Positions 39,967-51,600 of a stretch of 64,000 bases of DNA are shown in pieces. Under the pieces are notes generated by a model that made no database searches, was not told the DNA's origin, and saw nothing but the letters and a program-made list of their open reading frames with translations. The number at the start of each line of letters is the position of its first letter. The stretch's first letter is position 1. Source of the DNA: Chrysopilus asiliformis (lineage: Eukaryota; Arthropoda; Insecta; Diptera; Rhagionidae); assembly GCA_964034945.1 (NCBI GenBank), contig OZ035960.1, forward strand, positions 73,777,585 to 73,841,584, read 5' to 3'. The position numbers and the translations under genes are program-made.

Positions 39967-40425
39967 AGGTTTGTTCGATATGAGTCCTGGACTTACTCAG
40001 AGTAAAAATTTTTACTCCTTTCTGTTCGATATGAGTTCTGAACTTACTCCGAAAACATATCGAACAGAAAAGTGTAAGTCCAGAACTCATATTTGCAGTC
40101 CTGGACTTACTCTTGCTTTTAGCTGGAGTAAACTTTTGACAGCTGATATTTGTCAGACATAACCTCTCTTTTACAGTGTTTGGAAGTCAAGAAAAATTTA
40201 TAAAATGTATAATTATGAAAATTTATATGTTGAAAATTATTCTGGAGAATTGCGAGTATACCAAGTTGAGCGTAAGAACCTCAACCTTGACAGTTCAAAC
40301 GTGACTTACTCTGAGCTTACTCCAAGTTGTTCGATAAAAACAAATTCAGAGTAAGAAAATCCGCCATTTTGTGGAGTAAAATGAAAATATTCGGAGTAAG
40401 TCCAGGACTTATATCGAACAGACCT
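39967..40425. mobile_element. AGGTTTGTTCGATA TIR element (ATT duplication)
   Basis: AGGTTTGTTCGATATGAGTC onward to cttactc is mirrored at the right end, with ATT at 39964-39966 and 40426-40428. Subterminal ggacttactc / gagtaagtcc words repeat at least five times. No coding capacity is seen. Confidence 0.8.
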
Positions 40426-40447
40426 ATTATGATTTTTATGTCCTTAA

Positions 40448-40824
40448 AGGTAGAACCTGAATCGTACGTCAATGCGTCCGTCATGCGTCCGTCACGTTGA
40501 CAGTTCGAGTAGAATCAATAGGCTGCTATGAGTACTCCCCTAATAATACGTTTTCCGATGCGGCAACCGCATAGAATAGGTTGACTTTCTACTTTTACAT
40601 GCGGCAACGCACGGAAATGTCATTTCGCAAAAAGTTTGTTTACGATTTAAGCAATTTAAGTATGGAACAAATTGAAAGTAATTGTTTCGACGATAAACTA
40701 ATAGAAGAAGTGCAAAACAATGAATTAACTCCAGATTCGTTGCCGTACCCAACTGTCACCGCATCGAACTGTCAATCGGACGCACACATGACGGACGCAT
40801 CGATATACGATTCAGGTTCTAGCT
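40448..40824 (+). mobile_element. AGCTAGAACC MITE copy 2 (TAA duplication) with intact ORF
   Basis: The ends AGGTAGAACCTGAATCGTAC and its near-inverse are flanked by TAA at 40445-40447 and 40825-40827. The frame from ATG at 40618 reads MSFRKKFVYDLSNLSMEQIE then SNCFDDKLIEEVQNNELTPD and SLPYPTV. Copies 1 and 3 have one extra A in the poly-A before this block, which shifts the frame there. The peptide is not recognised. Confidence 0.8.
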
Positions 40825-40827
40825 TAA

Positions 40828-41899
40828 AGGGCCAAACAGATGACGGCAGCAACTGCGACTGCAGCTTCGACTTCAAAATAAATTTAGCAAAATCTCTAAA
40901 TTCAACGCCGTCGTCGTGGGGGTGCCACCGAAAATTTTAGAGAAAATGAGGACTGACAACACCGATATATAATAAGTGAACGTCAAAAGTGTTTTGTGCA
41001 ATATAATAACATTAATTAATAATAACATTATAATAATGCAAAAACATGCACACAATTAACATCAATTTTTGAAAATTGTCGTACAGAACCCTATTCCAGG
41101 ATCCGTGGTAGCTGCGATTTTCGGAGAAATTTCGAAAATGGTATCACAGAATCCGTTCTTATTAAAAATCATTTCGAATCGGGGAAATGTGGTATCACAG
41201 AATCCGAACGAATCGGAAATTTGACAGCTGAATGTACGAAAATACATTTGCTTCGTAGATCGAGTAGCAACTTCATTTTCGTATTATTTTAACTCAATTT
41301 ATGGCCTGAATTGTACAACAAAAAGCAATTTTAACATTTTTATTTGTTTATTTAGTATAAGTGTAACTTTTAACAAATTAAAAGGAATTATTTTAGAAAA
41401 AAAAGCAATGTGAGTATTCCTAAGTATCAGTTATTTGTTGTTGTTTTTGTTCCACTATTAAAGTAATTCGCTTCGATAAATCTTCTTCCAGACACAAAAT
41501 TTTAAACACTGCAGAATCCATTATTAATAACAATTTTCAGTTTTAAGTCAAGAAAGTGACATTCTTTCACGAAACTATTCCATATCAGAAATCTATTCCT
41601 TATGAGTTTTGCATAGGGACCTTTTTACAAAGACATTCATTTTTCGAAGTCAGATTTTAATCTGGCACCACTAAGTTCCATTCCGTTCGGATCGTGGAAT
41701 ACTGATTTCTTCGTATTCGTAACGTAGTCAGTTCTTCGTAATAAAGCTACGACGGATTCTGGAATCGGGCCGTATATCTTGCAAACACGATTCAGAAATG
41801 TCAAAGTTGTTGTCAAAGTTCCACTCGACTTTTCGACGCCCAAAATGACGTCGCAGTCGACGCCGCAGTCGCAGTTGCTGCCGTCATCTGTTTGGCCCT
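40828..41899. mobile_element. Harbinger-type element AGGGCCAAACAG (TAA duplication)
   Basis: Inverted ends of about 40 bp (AGGGCCAAACAGATGACGGC then agcaactgcgactgc) are flanked by TAA at 40825-40827 and 41900-41902, shared with the preceding element. A minus-strand frame at 41637-41843 (MGVEKSSGTLTTTLTFLNRV and on) has no clear match. Around 41095-41225 ggtatcacagaatccg recurs. TWA duplication and GGGCC-type ends fit PIF/Harbinger. Confidence 0.75.
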
Positions 41900-42043
41900 T
41901 AACTTGGGGGGAGAACGAAAAATGTGCATCGATCGTTCAGATTCTTACGAAAAGTACCGCGGAGCTCAAAATTTCTCGCTTTAGAGAACGAAAGAGAAAA
42001 CATAAAAAAATACACACAAAGAAAGCATAAAAAGATTATAAAT

Positions 42044-42673
42044 GGGCGCATTCACGAATACTCAACGGTTGAGTAAATCTCGATTAGTTCTCTTGAATGC
42101 CTCGATACATTAAACAGCTGATATCTGTCAATCTTGTCATAGACAAATGGAGGGAAAATTTGTTGTGTGAAAATTGTTAGTTGGAATTATGGAAAACCAC
42201 TGGTTTTTGGAGTTTTTAGCTGAAGATGATGTTACCACAAACATTGCAACAGATTCCTGATTTAGTGCAAACATTTTTATTTGCGCATGAAATATTTAAA
42301 GGCCGTGAATCGGTGAAAGTGCGGAATGAAAAATTTCTTCAAACGATTGGAAATATTTCCATCTCTTGTAAACTAATAAAATGCAACTTATCAGTTTGTA
42401 ATCTGTGATGCACCTCCGGAGTTTCGAAAATATTATATTCCATATCATTTAATTTGTAAATTTGATCCAGAAAAGCCATTCTGTTTTTCAAATATTTTGT
42501 TCTTCGAAAAAACGCCAGTTGTTATCTGTCAAAATACTCAATCCATCGGTTGCGCAGAAAAGTATCGCAGAAATTTTTCGATACAAAAAATGGCGTCCGA
42601 TCAGTGGTTATGATGAGTAAATCTCTCAACTGTTGAGCAAATTTCTCAACCGTTGAGTACCGTGAATGCGCCC
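42044..42673 (+). mobile_element. GGGCGCATTCACG element copy 2 (AAT duplication)
   Basis: The ends GGGCGCATTCACGAATACTC and inverse are flanked by AAT at 42041-42043 and 42674-42676. It is inverted relative to 32837-33446 and carries the same 60-residue frame (42226-42408), now on the plus strand. An overlapping upstream frame from 42189 (MENHWFLEFLAEDDVTTNIA) suggests an original longer protein broken by a shift. The protein is not recognised. Confidence 0.8.
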
Positions 42674-42788
42674 AATGTGAAATCTGTACTACCAGCAGAA
42701 AAGACAACATAACAGCGGCAGTGAAAATTAAAAAAATAATTGAACATAGTTTAACACAACAAAATACCGTGCTTTTATGTATGCTTTA

Positions 42789-43166
42789 AGCTAGAACCTG
42801 AATCGTACGTCAATGCGTCCGTCATGCGTCCGTCACGTTGACAGTTCGAGTAGAATCAATAGGCTGCTATGAGTACTCCCCTAATAATACGTTTTCCGAT
42901 GCGGCAACCGCATAGAGTAGGTCGACTTTCTACTTTTACATGCAGCAACGCACGGAAATGTCATTTCGCAAAAAAGTTTGTTTACAATTTAAGCAATTTA
43001 AGTATGGAACAAATTGAAAGTAATTGTTTCGACGATAAACTAATAGAAGAAGTGCAAAACAATGAATTAACTCCAGATTCGTTGCCGTACCCAACTGTCA
43101 CCGCATCAAACTGTCAACCGGACGCACGCATGACGGACGCATCGACGTACGATTCAGGTTCTAGCT
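42789..43166 (+). mobile_element. AGCTAGAACC MITE copy 3 (TTA duplication)
   Basis: The ends are flanked by TTA at 42786-42788 and 43167-43169. It carries the coding block LSMEQIESNCFDDKLIEEVQ, then NNELTPDSLPYPTV, identical to copy 2 in that part. The left terminal repeat holds a tandem gcgtccgtcat duplication. Confidence 0.8.
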
Positions 43167-43169
43167 TTA

Positions 43170-43303
43170 ATGTAGGCCGTATTTTATAACACAGTTTTTG
43201 TTCGGATGTCACCAGAAACTGTCGAGTATCATCCATTGCAAATTTGTTATCATGACAGCAAGCAGATTTTCTAATTTGTACCCATATAACCAAAATCTAA
43301 GCC
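43170..43303 (+). repeat. Dispersed repeat, inverse of 27230-27370
   Basis: gttcggatgtcaccagaaac and catccattgcaaatttgtta mirror the copy inside the Sec61 alpha intron. It sits between two DNA transposons. Confidence 0.7.
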
Positions 43304-43732
43304 GTATGCACTAGGGATGTCAAAAAAGAACCGATTAAACCGGTTACCCGGTGTTTCTGCTTCGGTTAACCGTTTTTTTTTCGGTGTTTTTTTTTTGATT
43401 GGTTATACCCGGTGTTTTATTTTAAAGCCAAAAACCGTTCAAAAAAACCGTTAATTTTTTTGGTACGGAAAAATAATTTAAAACCAATTTTCGTGCAAAT
43501 GATTTGTTGGAAACTATATTGTGCCATTTATGGCCTCTTAATGGATTATATGGCACTTCAAGTCTTTTGTTTGTATTATAGTGGAACCACAATAGCGCTT
43601 TGCCGCTTGTGTCAGCGTTGACATTTCAGTGCACCTAACGAGCTTTGACGCTGGGACGCCATGAATCATCTGTGCTAAACCACAATAACGCTTTGACGGT
43701 AAAATATTTTTTTGTGAATTTCGAATTGAAAA

Positions 43733-44041
43733 ATGCCGTCAAGGGATTTGCAAGACATTGTTTTTATAGCTTTAGTAGCTGAAGCAGCGTACGAGGCTCA
43801 ACAATTATTTAAAAAAAACAATGAAAGATGATGGTGGGTTCGGGAACTCAACATAAAAAGAGATACATATGGTTTTTTTGCTAAAAATTTTGATGCTATG
43901 AAGCAAAATGACCCAGAACACTTTTTTAAAATCACAAGGATGAGGAGTGAAACTTTTGATATGCTAATGGAGCTCATGCAAACAAGTTTAGAACAAGCCT
44001 CTAGAAAAAACTCGGCCGTCCTGTTTCTTCGGCAATTTTAG
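43733..44041 (+). pseudogene. PIF/Harbinger transposase N-terminal remnant
   Basis: From ATG at 43733 the frame gives MPSRDLQDIVFIALVAEAAY, then NNER, a stop, WWVRELNIKRDTYGFFAKNF and FFKITRMRSETFDMLMELMQ. This is the N-terminal region of HARBI1-like transposases (WWVRP..R...G, then F...RM....F..L). The in-frame TGA sits where the family has Arg, so a CGA-to-TGA change is the likely cause. The DDE domain is missing; the frame ends at 44041, overlapping the 3' end of the opposite MADF frame. Confidence 0.75.
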
Positions 44042-44161
44042 CCCACGCAAACTCTTTTTTTATGGTATTTCGGTATACTTTCGATTTCGTGTTATATAAA
44101 CACTCATAACTTTTCACCTTTTCAATTAACATTTCCTCAAAATTAATATTATCCCTTTTTA
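44001..44161 (-). pseudogene. MADF/Myb-like accessory protein remnant of Harbinger element (left arm)
   Basis: The minus-strand frame reads KRDNINFEEMLIEKVKSYEC, LYNTKSKVYRNTIKKEFAWA, then KIAEETGRPSFF and a stop. This fits the MADF pattern (LI..V..Y..LY, Y.N...K...W..IA). Harbinger elements normally encode such a Myb/MADF protein beside the transposase. No ATG is visible upstream, so the 5' part is lost. A mirrored copy lies at 52428-52588. Confidence 0.7.
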
Positions 44162-44991
44162 ATGGAATCGATGAACTTCTATTTACGTCCGAATGACAAC
44201 TGTCAAAGTGCCAACGCGTATGAAAGTAGAAAGTAGGTGTACTCTAGGCGTCAGCGCGCTTTGAAGCTCGCTGGCAAAGCGCTATTGTAGATGACTTCAT
44301 ACAATCCCTTTGATTTTACTTTTGAGCGTCGAACTGTCAACGCTGAAGCAAGTTGCAAAGCGCTATTGTGGTTCCACTATTATAGTGTATTTGTTGCGTC
44401 TAAACCTAACCTACCCAATTTGAACAAAACGGTTTTTCGGTGTTTTAATAACCGGTTTTTTGGATCCGGTTAAACCGGCCCGGTTTAAACCGAAGTCTTA
44501 AAAACCGGTTTAACCGAAAACCGGTTTTTTCAAAAATTTGACATCCCTAGTATGCACGTAAAAAAATTCATACGGTAGTGTATCTAATTTTCGACCACTC
44601 CTTTTTACGCCCGACTCCGCATATTTTTTTTAGAAAAACGATTTCACATTTGAAACACTATTCTAAATATACGTTTACTGGGTTTTCATTTTGGAAAAGT
44701 AAAATCGTTTATTAGGGTAAAACACCCTATTTCGACTTTGAGTTACTTGCCTGACAATATGGTCATAATTCATGAATATATTAATCTAGAGTGTTGAAAT
44801 TTAGCATGCAAGTTTAATTCTGTACCCCAAAGGTAAACTATCGTAACTGACATTTTGCAAATTACAGGAGAGCCATTTTTAGTTCGGAATTGCAAATTTT
44901 TTATTGTGTATGATTTTCGTTAATTATTTGAAACTTTTGTAGTTTATTTTATTTTAGGACATTGTTTAAACAAAATATTAGTTGATATAAT

Positions 44992-45622
44992 AGCTGCGTT
45001 CCCGATCCATGAAAAACCTACTGCGAAGTACTGCGGAAAGTTCTCATCTACACATCCTCTTAGTCCACAGTAAATTTTCTTGTACAATTTTGACAAAAAA
45101 GTCCGTCAGATGGACGAACTTCCTAAGTTTTCCAATAGGTGAAAATCAGGGTTTTAAGGTTAGAATGAATTGTCACTTTTGTTTGTTTTCGTACATTAAA
45201 ACACTTCCGCTATGAAAAATCAAAGAAAACATTTGATTTGAAGTACAAATTTTCTCCAGAATGAAATTAGATTGCAATTACTGTGTTGGAATAACCACCC
45301 GAATGTCTAATATCTCTAAATTGAAATATGTGTTGAAACGAAATAGTATTTTGTTTCGGATCTCGAAATTATGGCGATAACGCACAAAATATGGTCTTAT
45401 CCCTCATTGCAGGTTCATTTATTCTATTTAATTTCATTTTCTTCTCAGATATTTTGTATCTCTGTTGATTGAGAAATTATTCTCATATTTACAATTTTCA
45501 AATTGTGTGCGCTCTGTAATTGTGAGGTTATATTTTACTAGTAATCATCCAAAACAGCGTTCCCGAGAAAAGTTGCTGGTCAGTACTGCGCAGTAGTTTT
45601 TACATGTGTCGGGAACGCAGCT
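44992..45622. mobile_element. AGCTGCGTTCCC TIR element (AAT duplication), left-arm copy
   Basis: The ends AGCTGCGTTCCCGATCCATG and near-inverse are flanked by AAT at 44989-44991 and 45623-45625. Its terminal AGCTGCG is shared with the Myb-bearing element at 52875-53940, implying one family. The mirrored copy is 50967-51597. Confidence 0.8.
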
Positions 45623-46298
45623 AATATATACGTCCCCACAATGTAGTTACAACAATAACCCCAAAATCGCGGTTTTGGCAGTTACGACAATTTACCTCTG
45701 GGGTACAGAATTCTAGAAGACCTAAAAGTGGGATAAGTACACCCAAAATGTTCCTCTTCTCGGGCTGAAATTCAAAATTTAAAGGTTGTCGCGAACGGAG
45801 AGTCGATATCCGGTGTTCTTTTTGAGGTATTTTTGACGGTTTGGGCGAAAAATTCTTTTGTCCTCAAAAAGGACTCCGGATATCGATTCCTCGTCCCCGA
45901 AAACTTTAAGATCCCAGATTTCATGAAAATCCCTTGAGCCGTTTCTGAGATAAAAGAACACAATTTTTAAGGATATAACATTGCGAAAATCGTTCGTTTT
46001 TCTCGTAATTTTTGGCTTGTCGAGTCACGGAAAACGGTTTTTGATAGATTAAAGGACCCAAAAGTTTTGGGTTTTTTTTAAACTAACTAAATCTGTTTAA
46101 CACAAAAAAAATTTCTCGAGAGTTGAAATTTTGTTGAGATTTTTTTTTTAATTTCAAAATTTGACAAAATGAAATTCAAAAAAAAATTACTACAAAATAT
46201 TGGGAAATCGTTAAATGGCAAGAATTAAACTTGTACGTTGAATTTCAACACTCAAGATTAATATATTCATGAATTATGACCATATTAGCAGGCAAGTA

Positions 46299-46834
46299 AA
46301 GGCCAAAATACAATTGGCCCAACACAACATTTACGACAGCAGATTGCGGCGACATTGTCGCCCTCCATATACAATTGCGCGCACTTTGTTGTTCTAAATG
46401 TAACTTGCTTTTCACAGATAAAACTTTTCATTCGCGCACGCACTCAATTAATTGTTCTTCGAAATTAATATTTTCAATCCTCGGTCTTGAATATTCTGTA
46501 TTTCTTTGATTTGAATTTTGACAATCAGTGAGCTACATATAACATTTTTTGTACCCAATTATCATAAAATCTAAGCAACACAGCATACAAGATATATTTC
46601 CTAACACTTGCTTTAAATGACGAAATTTAGATTTTATGACATCCCCATAAGATTTCATTTTGCATCAACCACTAAATTTTGTAGGCGAGCTGCTGACAAA
46701 AGTTAAATTCGATTGAACTTTTTACGGCTGCAAAGTTGGTCGGATTGATTGTATTTAGAAGCATAGAATCCTATGAGTTTAAAATCTGAAATGCCGCCGT
46801 AAATGTTGTGTTGGGCCAATTGTATTCCGGACTT
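46299..46834 (-). mobile_element. TIR element with MADF-like start (TA duplication), left-arm copy
   Basis: The ends aaggccaaaatacaattggc and inverse with small changes are flanked by TA (46297-46298, 46835-46836). The minus strand encodes INFEEQLIECVRE and then a stop, resembling the MADF start INFEEMLIEKV found at 44001-44161. Harbinger relationship is therefore likely despite the unclear duplication. The mirrored copy is 49755-50290. Confidence 0.6.
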
Positions 46835-46859
46835 TACTCCAAATCGAAATAGGGGTTTA

Positions 46860-47338
46860 AGCGGTCCCTACACGTTCGATCTTGCAGTCAATCATCGCAT
46901 ACTGTGACTGCTGTGACAGTATTTTGAACGTCTATGGTGATGCTGTCATGCAAATTCCATGACTGACAATATCAAAGTCATTTTGATATTTTTCAAGGGA
47001 GCTTTGTGAATGACAGCATGCTTGAACGTGTATAGCGATGCTGTCAATCATTTCGTCATTTCAGGGGAATTTTTAGTAGTGAAAAGATGTCGCATATAAA
47101 AGACAAAGTTTTTTGGGAATCATTTTTCGAGATATATAGACAAAGAAGTGAGTTGTGGATGACGAAAAGCGAAAAATATAAGGACGAAAAAATTTTAAAT
47201 TGATATTTGTGCTGTGTCCTGTCGGTTTGAGTGTTTCGAATTAAGTGATGCTTGCGTGCATGATTGAGCGTCTAGTGCAAATAAGCTTTTTGCTGTGACA
47301 GCATGATTGACTGCAAGATTGAACGTGTAGGGGACGCT
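46860..47338 (+). mobile_element. Harbinger-type MITE (TTA duplication) with MADF-like ORF, left-arm copy
   Basis: The ends AGCGGTCCCTACACGTTCGA and near-inverse are flanked by TTA at 46857-46859 and 47339-47341. The subterminal words tgactgc/gctgtca recur. It encodes the short MADF-like frame at 47087-47203. The mirrored copy is 49251-49729. Confidence 0.8.
47087..47203 (+). CDS. Truncated MADF-like protein (38 aa) of a Harbinger MITE
   Basis: The frame reads MSHIKDKVFWESFFEIYRQR and then SELWMTKSEKYKDEKILN and stop. It follows the MADF N-terminal pattern, with W..F...Y....ELW, then S..Y.D, in which aromatic and Leu-Trp residues form the helix core. About half the usual 80-residue domain is present. 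The identical frame is on the minus strand of the right arm at 49386-49502 or within a few bases. It is a remnant of the accessory DNA-binding gene; function as a small peptide is speculation. Confidence 0.6.
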   Translation: MSHIKDKVFWESFFEIYRQRSELWMTKSEKYKDEKILN

Positions 47339-47946
47339 TTACTAATAACAGTTTCGCTGTGGTTTAAATCTGCTTTAAGTACGAGCCACATCAGTTTTTG
47401 GGAAACTGATTGGTGTGAACGTAAAATCAGACGACTGATTGGCAAACTGATATCCAACTGATTGGTGTGACCGCTCGCGTCACTCGTATCGCATCAAAAC
47501 AGCCAAATTTTGTTTCATAAAGTCTGTCAGTAGCACAGACTTCAAATGTCAAATTACTGACAATGAATTAGAAGACATTTAGCGAACTGGCAGTCAGTTC
47601 ATTTTCAAAATGACTTCGTTTGTAACACAGCTACAGTCCCTCGTATTCCACAGGCATTATTTTAATTATCTCGTTCCTAGTTAGTCTTATTTCTGAGAGT
47701 TCTAAAAGTAAAAAAAAAGAATTAAAAACAGTGAATTCATAATAATTTAATACATTTACCTCAAATTCGTCATTTTCCGTCATCTTAGAAGTCTGAAATG
47801 CCAAATTACTGGCATGTCTGTACTGACTACAAAAATGTCCCGTCAGTACAGACTTGTCAGTGCCAGTAAGCATTTACACGAGACTGTGTCAGCTCTACTG
47901 TCGCGTGTAAAGGCCCTGTTATGCAATAATAATGCATAAACGCGCT

Positions 47947-48656
47947 TTATTTTAATTTTGCTATTGCAAGATTTCTTGGAATTTCACAATTCAAGATGGC
48001 GGAATCCAATTTCTCCCGACAAGTAATTGCAAAAATAACTAATTTTTACAAAATACGATACAAAAAGCTTTGGAAGAGAATATATAACATTAAGGGGTTT
48101 TTCTTTTCGTCTGTTCTTCTGTTTCAGCCTTTTCAATTTCACGTATTGCATTAATTACGAGAGCGGCGACTAGGTGCTTTTTTCATTGCCAATTTGAGAA
48201 ATAAAATTTCAAGAGATTTTCGGCCCAGCTGTCAAAAAAATCTCATTGCGGTGAGATATTTCTTCGGATGAAAAGTTGTTAATCAAGACGTGGTGTAAGT
48301 GGTGAAGAATGTTATGTACGAACCTGCACCCGTCAAGTACAGAGTTTTACTTGACTCTAGGACAGAGATATGTAAGAGAGTTGCGAACGAGGCGTCACTA
48401 AAAACGTGTTAATAAATTACTTTGTTAATCTACTCTATTGTGTTTTAATAGAAAAAATCAGACATAATAGGAAGCCAACCACATCAAAATGCTCAGTTTT
48501 CCATCAGTCGCAACTGTTACATTATTCGTCAGTCAGTTTTTTTTACATCTAGTTAAGCGTTCACATCTATCAGTTGCGACTGACAGTTTTTTGTAAAAAG
48601 TTTCCATTCATTTTGATTGTAGAGTTCAAAAGTGCGGGCGGATAATAAACAGAAAC
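47947..48656. other. Spacer of the giant inverted repeat
   Basis: The first half (47947-48295) is a truncated CACCGCG MITE with its right end intact, followed by TAA. At the left edge, the segment ttttgctattgcaag is the inverse of the corresponding loop in the complete MITE at 31435, where it is bracketed by 8-bp inverted words (aagaaat/atttctt). The second half (48299-48656) is unassigned, with cagttgcgactg/cagtcgcaactg inverted words. Confidence 0.8.
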
Positions 48657-51600
48657 AGCGCGTTTATGCATTATTATTGCATAACAGGGCCTTTACACGC
48701 GACAGTAGAGCTGACACAGTCTCGTGTAAATGCTTACTGGCACTGACAAGTCTGTACTGACGGGACATTTTTGTAGTCAGTACAGACATGCCAGTAATTT
48801 GGCATTTCAGACTTCTAAGATGACGGAAAATGACGAATTTGAGGTAAATGTATTAAATTATTATGAATTCACTGTTTTTAATTCTTTTTTTTTTACTTTT
48901 AGAACTCTCAGAAATAAGACTAACTAGGAACGAGATAATTAAAATAATGCCTGTGGAATACGAGGGACTGTAGCTGTGTTACAAACGAAGTCATTTTGAA
49001 AATGAACTGACTGCCAGTTCGCTAAATGTCTTCTAATTCATTGTCAGTAATTTGACATTTGAAGTCTGTGCTACTGACAGACTTTATGAAACAAAATTTG
49101 GCTGTTTTGATGCGATACGAGTGACGCGAGCGGTCACACCAATCAGTTGGATATCAGTTTGCCAATCAGTCGTCTGATTTTACGTTCACACCAATCAGTT
49201 TCCCAAAAACTGATGTGGCTCGTACTTCACAGCGAAACTGTTATTAGTAAAGCGTCCCCTACACGTTCAATCTTGCAGTCAATCATGCTGTCACAGCAAA
49301 AAGCTTATTTGCACTAGACGCTCAATCATGCACGCAAGCATCACTTAATTCGAAACACTCAAACCGACAGGACACAGCACAAATATCAATTTAAAATTTT
49401 TTCGTCCTTATATTTTTCGCTTTTCGTCATCCACAACTCACTTCTTTGTCTATATATCTCGAAAAATGATTCCCAAAAAACTTTGTCTTTTATATGCGAC
49501 ATCTTTTCACTACTAAAAATTCCCCTGAAATGACGAAATGATTGACAGCATCGCTATACACGTTCAAGCATGCTGTCATTCACAAAGCTCCCTTGAAAAA
49601 TATCAAAATGACTTTGATATTGTCAGTCATGGAATTTGCATGACAGCATCACCATAGACGTTCAAAATACTGTCACAGCAGTCACAGTATGCGATGATTG
49701 ACTGCAAGATCGAACGTGTAGGGACCGCTTAAACCCCTATTTCGATTTGGAGTAAAGGCCGGAATACAATTGGCCCAACACAACATTTACGGCGGCATTT
49801 CAGATTTTAAACTCATAGGATTCTATGCTTCTAAATACAATCAATCCGACCAACTTTGCAGCCGTAAAAAGTTCAATCGAATTTAACTTTTGTCAGCAGC
49901 TCGCCTACAAAATTTAGTGGTTGATGCAAAATGAAATCTTATGGGGATGTCATAAAATCTAAATTTCGTCATTTAAAGCAAGTGTTAGGAAATATATCTT
50001 GTATGCTGTGTTGCTTAGATTTTATGATAATTGGGTACAAAAAATGTTATATGTAGCTCACTGATTGTCAAAATTCAAATCAAAGAAATACAGAATATTC
50101 AAGACCGAGGATTGAAAATATTAATTTCGAAGAACAATTAATTGAGTGCGTGCGCGAATGAAAAGTTTTATCTGTGAAAAGCAAGTTACATTTAGAACAA
50201 CAAAGTGCGCGCAATTGTATATGGAGGGCGACAATGTCGCCGCAATCTGCTGTCGTAAATGTTGTGTTGGGCCAATTGTATTTTGGCCTTTACTTGCCTG
50301 CTAATATGGTCATAATTCATGAATATATTAATCTTGAGTGTTGAAATTCAACGTACAAGTTTAATTCTTGCCATTTAACGATTTCCCAATATTTTGTAGT
50401 AATTTTTTTTTGAATTTCATTTTGTCAAATTTTGAAATTAAAAAAAAAATCTCAACAAAATTTCAACTCTCGAGAAATTTTTTTTGTGTTAAACAGATTT
50501 AGTTAGTTTAAAAAAAACCCAAAACTTTTGGGTCCTTTAACCTATCAAAAACCGTTTTCCGTGACTCGACAAGCCAAAAATTACGAGAAAAACGAACGAT
50601 TTTCGCAATGTTATATCCTTAAAAATTGTGTTCTTTTATCTCAGAAACGGCTCAAGGGATTTTCATGAAATCTGGGATCTTAAAGTTTTCGGGGACGAGG
50701 AATCGATATCCGGAGTCCTTTTTGAGGACAAAAGAATTTTTCGCCCAAACCGTCAAAAATACCTCAAAAAGAACACCGGATATCGACTCTCCGTTCGCGA
50801 CAACCTTTAAATTTTGAATTTCAGCCCGAGAAGAGGAACATTTTGGGTGTACTTATCCCACTTTTAGGTCTTCTAGAATTCTGTACCCCAGAGGTAAATT
50901 GTCGTAACTGCCAAAACCGCGATTTTGGGGTTATTGTTGTAACTACATTGTGGGGACGTATATATTAGCTGCGTTCCCGACACATGTAAAAACTACTGCG
51001 CAGTACTGACCAGCAACTTTTCTCGGGAACGCTGTTTTGGATGATTACTAGTAAAATATAACCTCACAATTACAGAGCGCACACAATTTGAAAATTGTAA
51101 ATATGAGAATAATTTCTCAATCAACAGAGATACAAAATATCTGAGAAGAAAATGAAATTAAATAGAATAAATGAACCTGCAATGAGGGATAAGACCATAT
51201 TTTGTGCGTTATCGCCATAATTTCGAGATCCGAAACAAAATACTATTTCGTTTCAACACATATTTCAATTTAGAGATATTAGACATTCGGGTGGTTATTC
51301 CAACACAGTAATTGCAATCTAATTTCATTCTGGAGAAAATTTGTACTTCAAATCAAATGTTTTCCTTGATTTTTCATAGCGGAAGTGTTTTAATGTACGA
51401 AAACAAACAAAAGTGACAATTCATTCTAACCTTAAAACCCTGATTTTCACCTATTGGAAAACTTAGGAAGTTCGTCCATCTGACGGACTTTTTTGTCAAA
51501 ATTGTACAAGAAAATTTACTGTGGACTAAGAGGATGTGTAGATGAGAACTTTCCGCAGTACTTCGCAGTAGGTTTTTCATGGATCGGGAACGCAGCTATT

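Larger units (their letters stand above)
43579..44379. mobile_element. PIF/Harbinger element with transposase and MADF remnants (TTA duplication)
   Basis: The ends TAGTGGAACCACAATAGCGC and inverse are flanked by TTA at 43576-43578 and 44380-44382. It carries convergent remnants of both classic Harbinger genes, listed separately. It is nested in the hAT element and split by the outer boundary of the giant inverted repeat at 43883. Confidence 0.85.
43312..44549. mobile_element. hAT-type element (8-bp duplication GTATGCAC), hosts a Harbinger element
   Basis: The ends TAGGGATGTCAAA and inverse are flanked by the perfect duplication GTATGCAC at 43304-43311 and 44550-44557. Subterminal accggtt words repeat more than ten times. 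The right arm of the giant inverted repeat contains only the portion mirrored from 43883-44549, so this is the original copy. Confidence 0.9.
44711..47345. mobile_element. Outer TIR element (ends ttattag, taaa and accctatttcg), hosts three nested elements
   Basis: The left end (ttattagggtaaaacaccct then atttcgactttgagttactt) matches the complement of two right-hand pieces: 46835-46859 and 46240-46297, with ttattag at 47341-47347. Three insertions lie between (44992-45622, 46299-46834, 46860-47338). Superfamily is unassigned. Frames inside, such as 45772-45963, have no recognised match. Confidence 0.55.
43883..47946 (+). repeat. Giant inverted repeat, left arm (4064 bp)
   Basis: The arm is mirrored by 48657-52706 with only a handful of single-base differences noticed and one indel of about 15 bp near 47360. 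It contains part of a hAT/Harbinger nest, an AAT element, a TA-flanked MADF-bearing element and a TTA element, all of them also present in the other arm. The outer boundary falls within the Harbinger transposase remnant. Confidence 0.95.
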
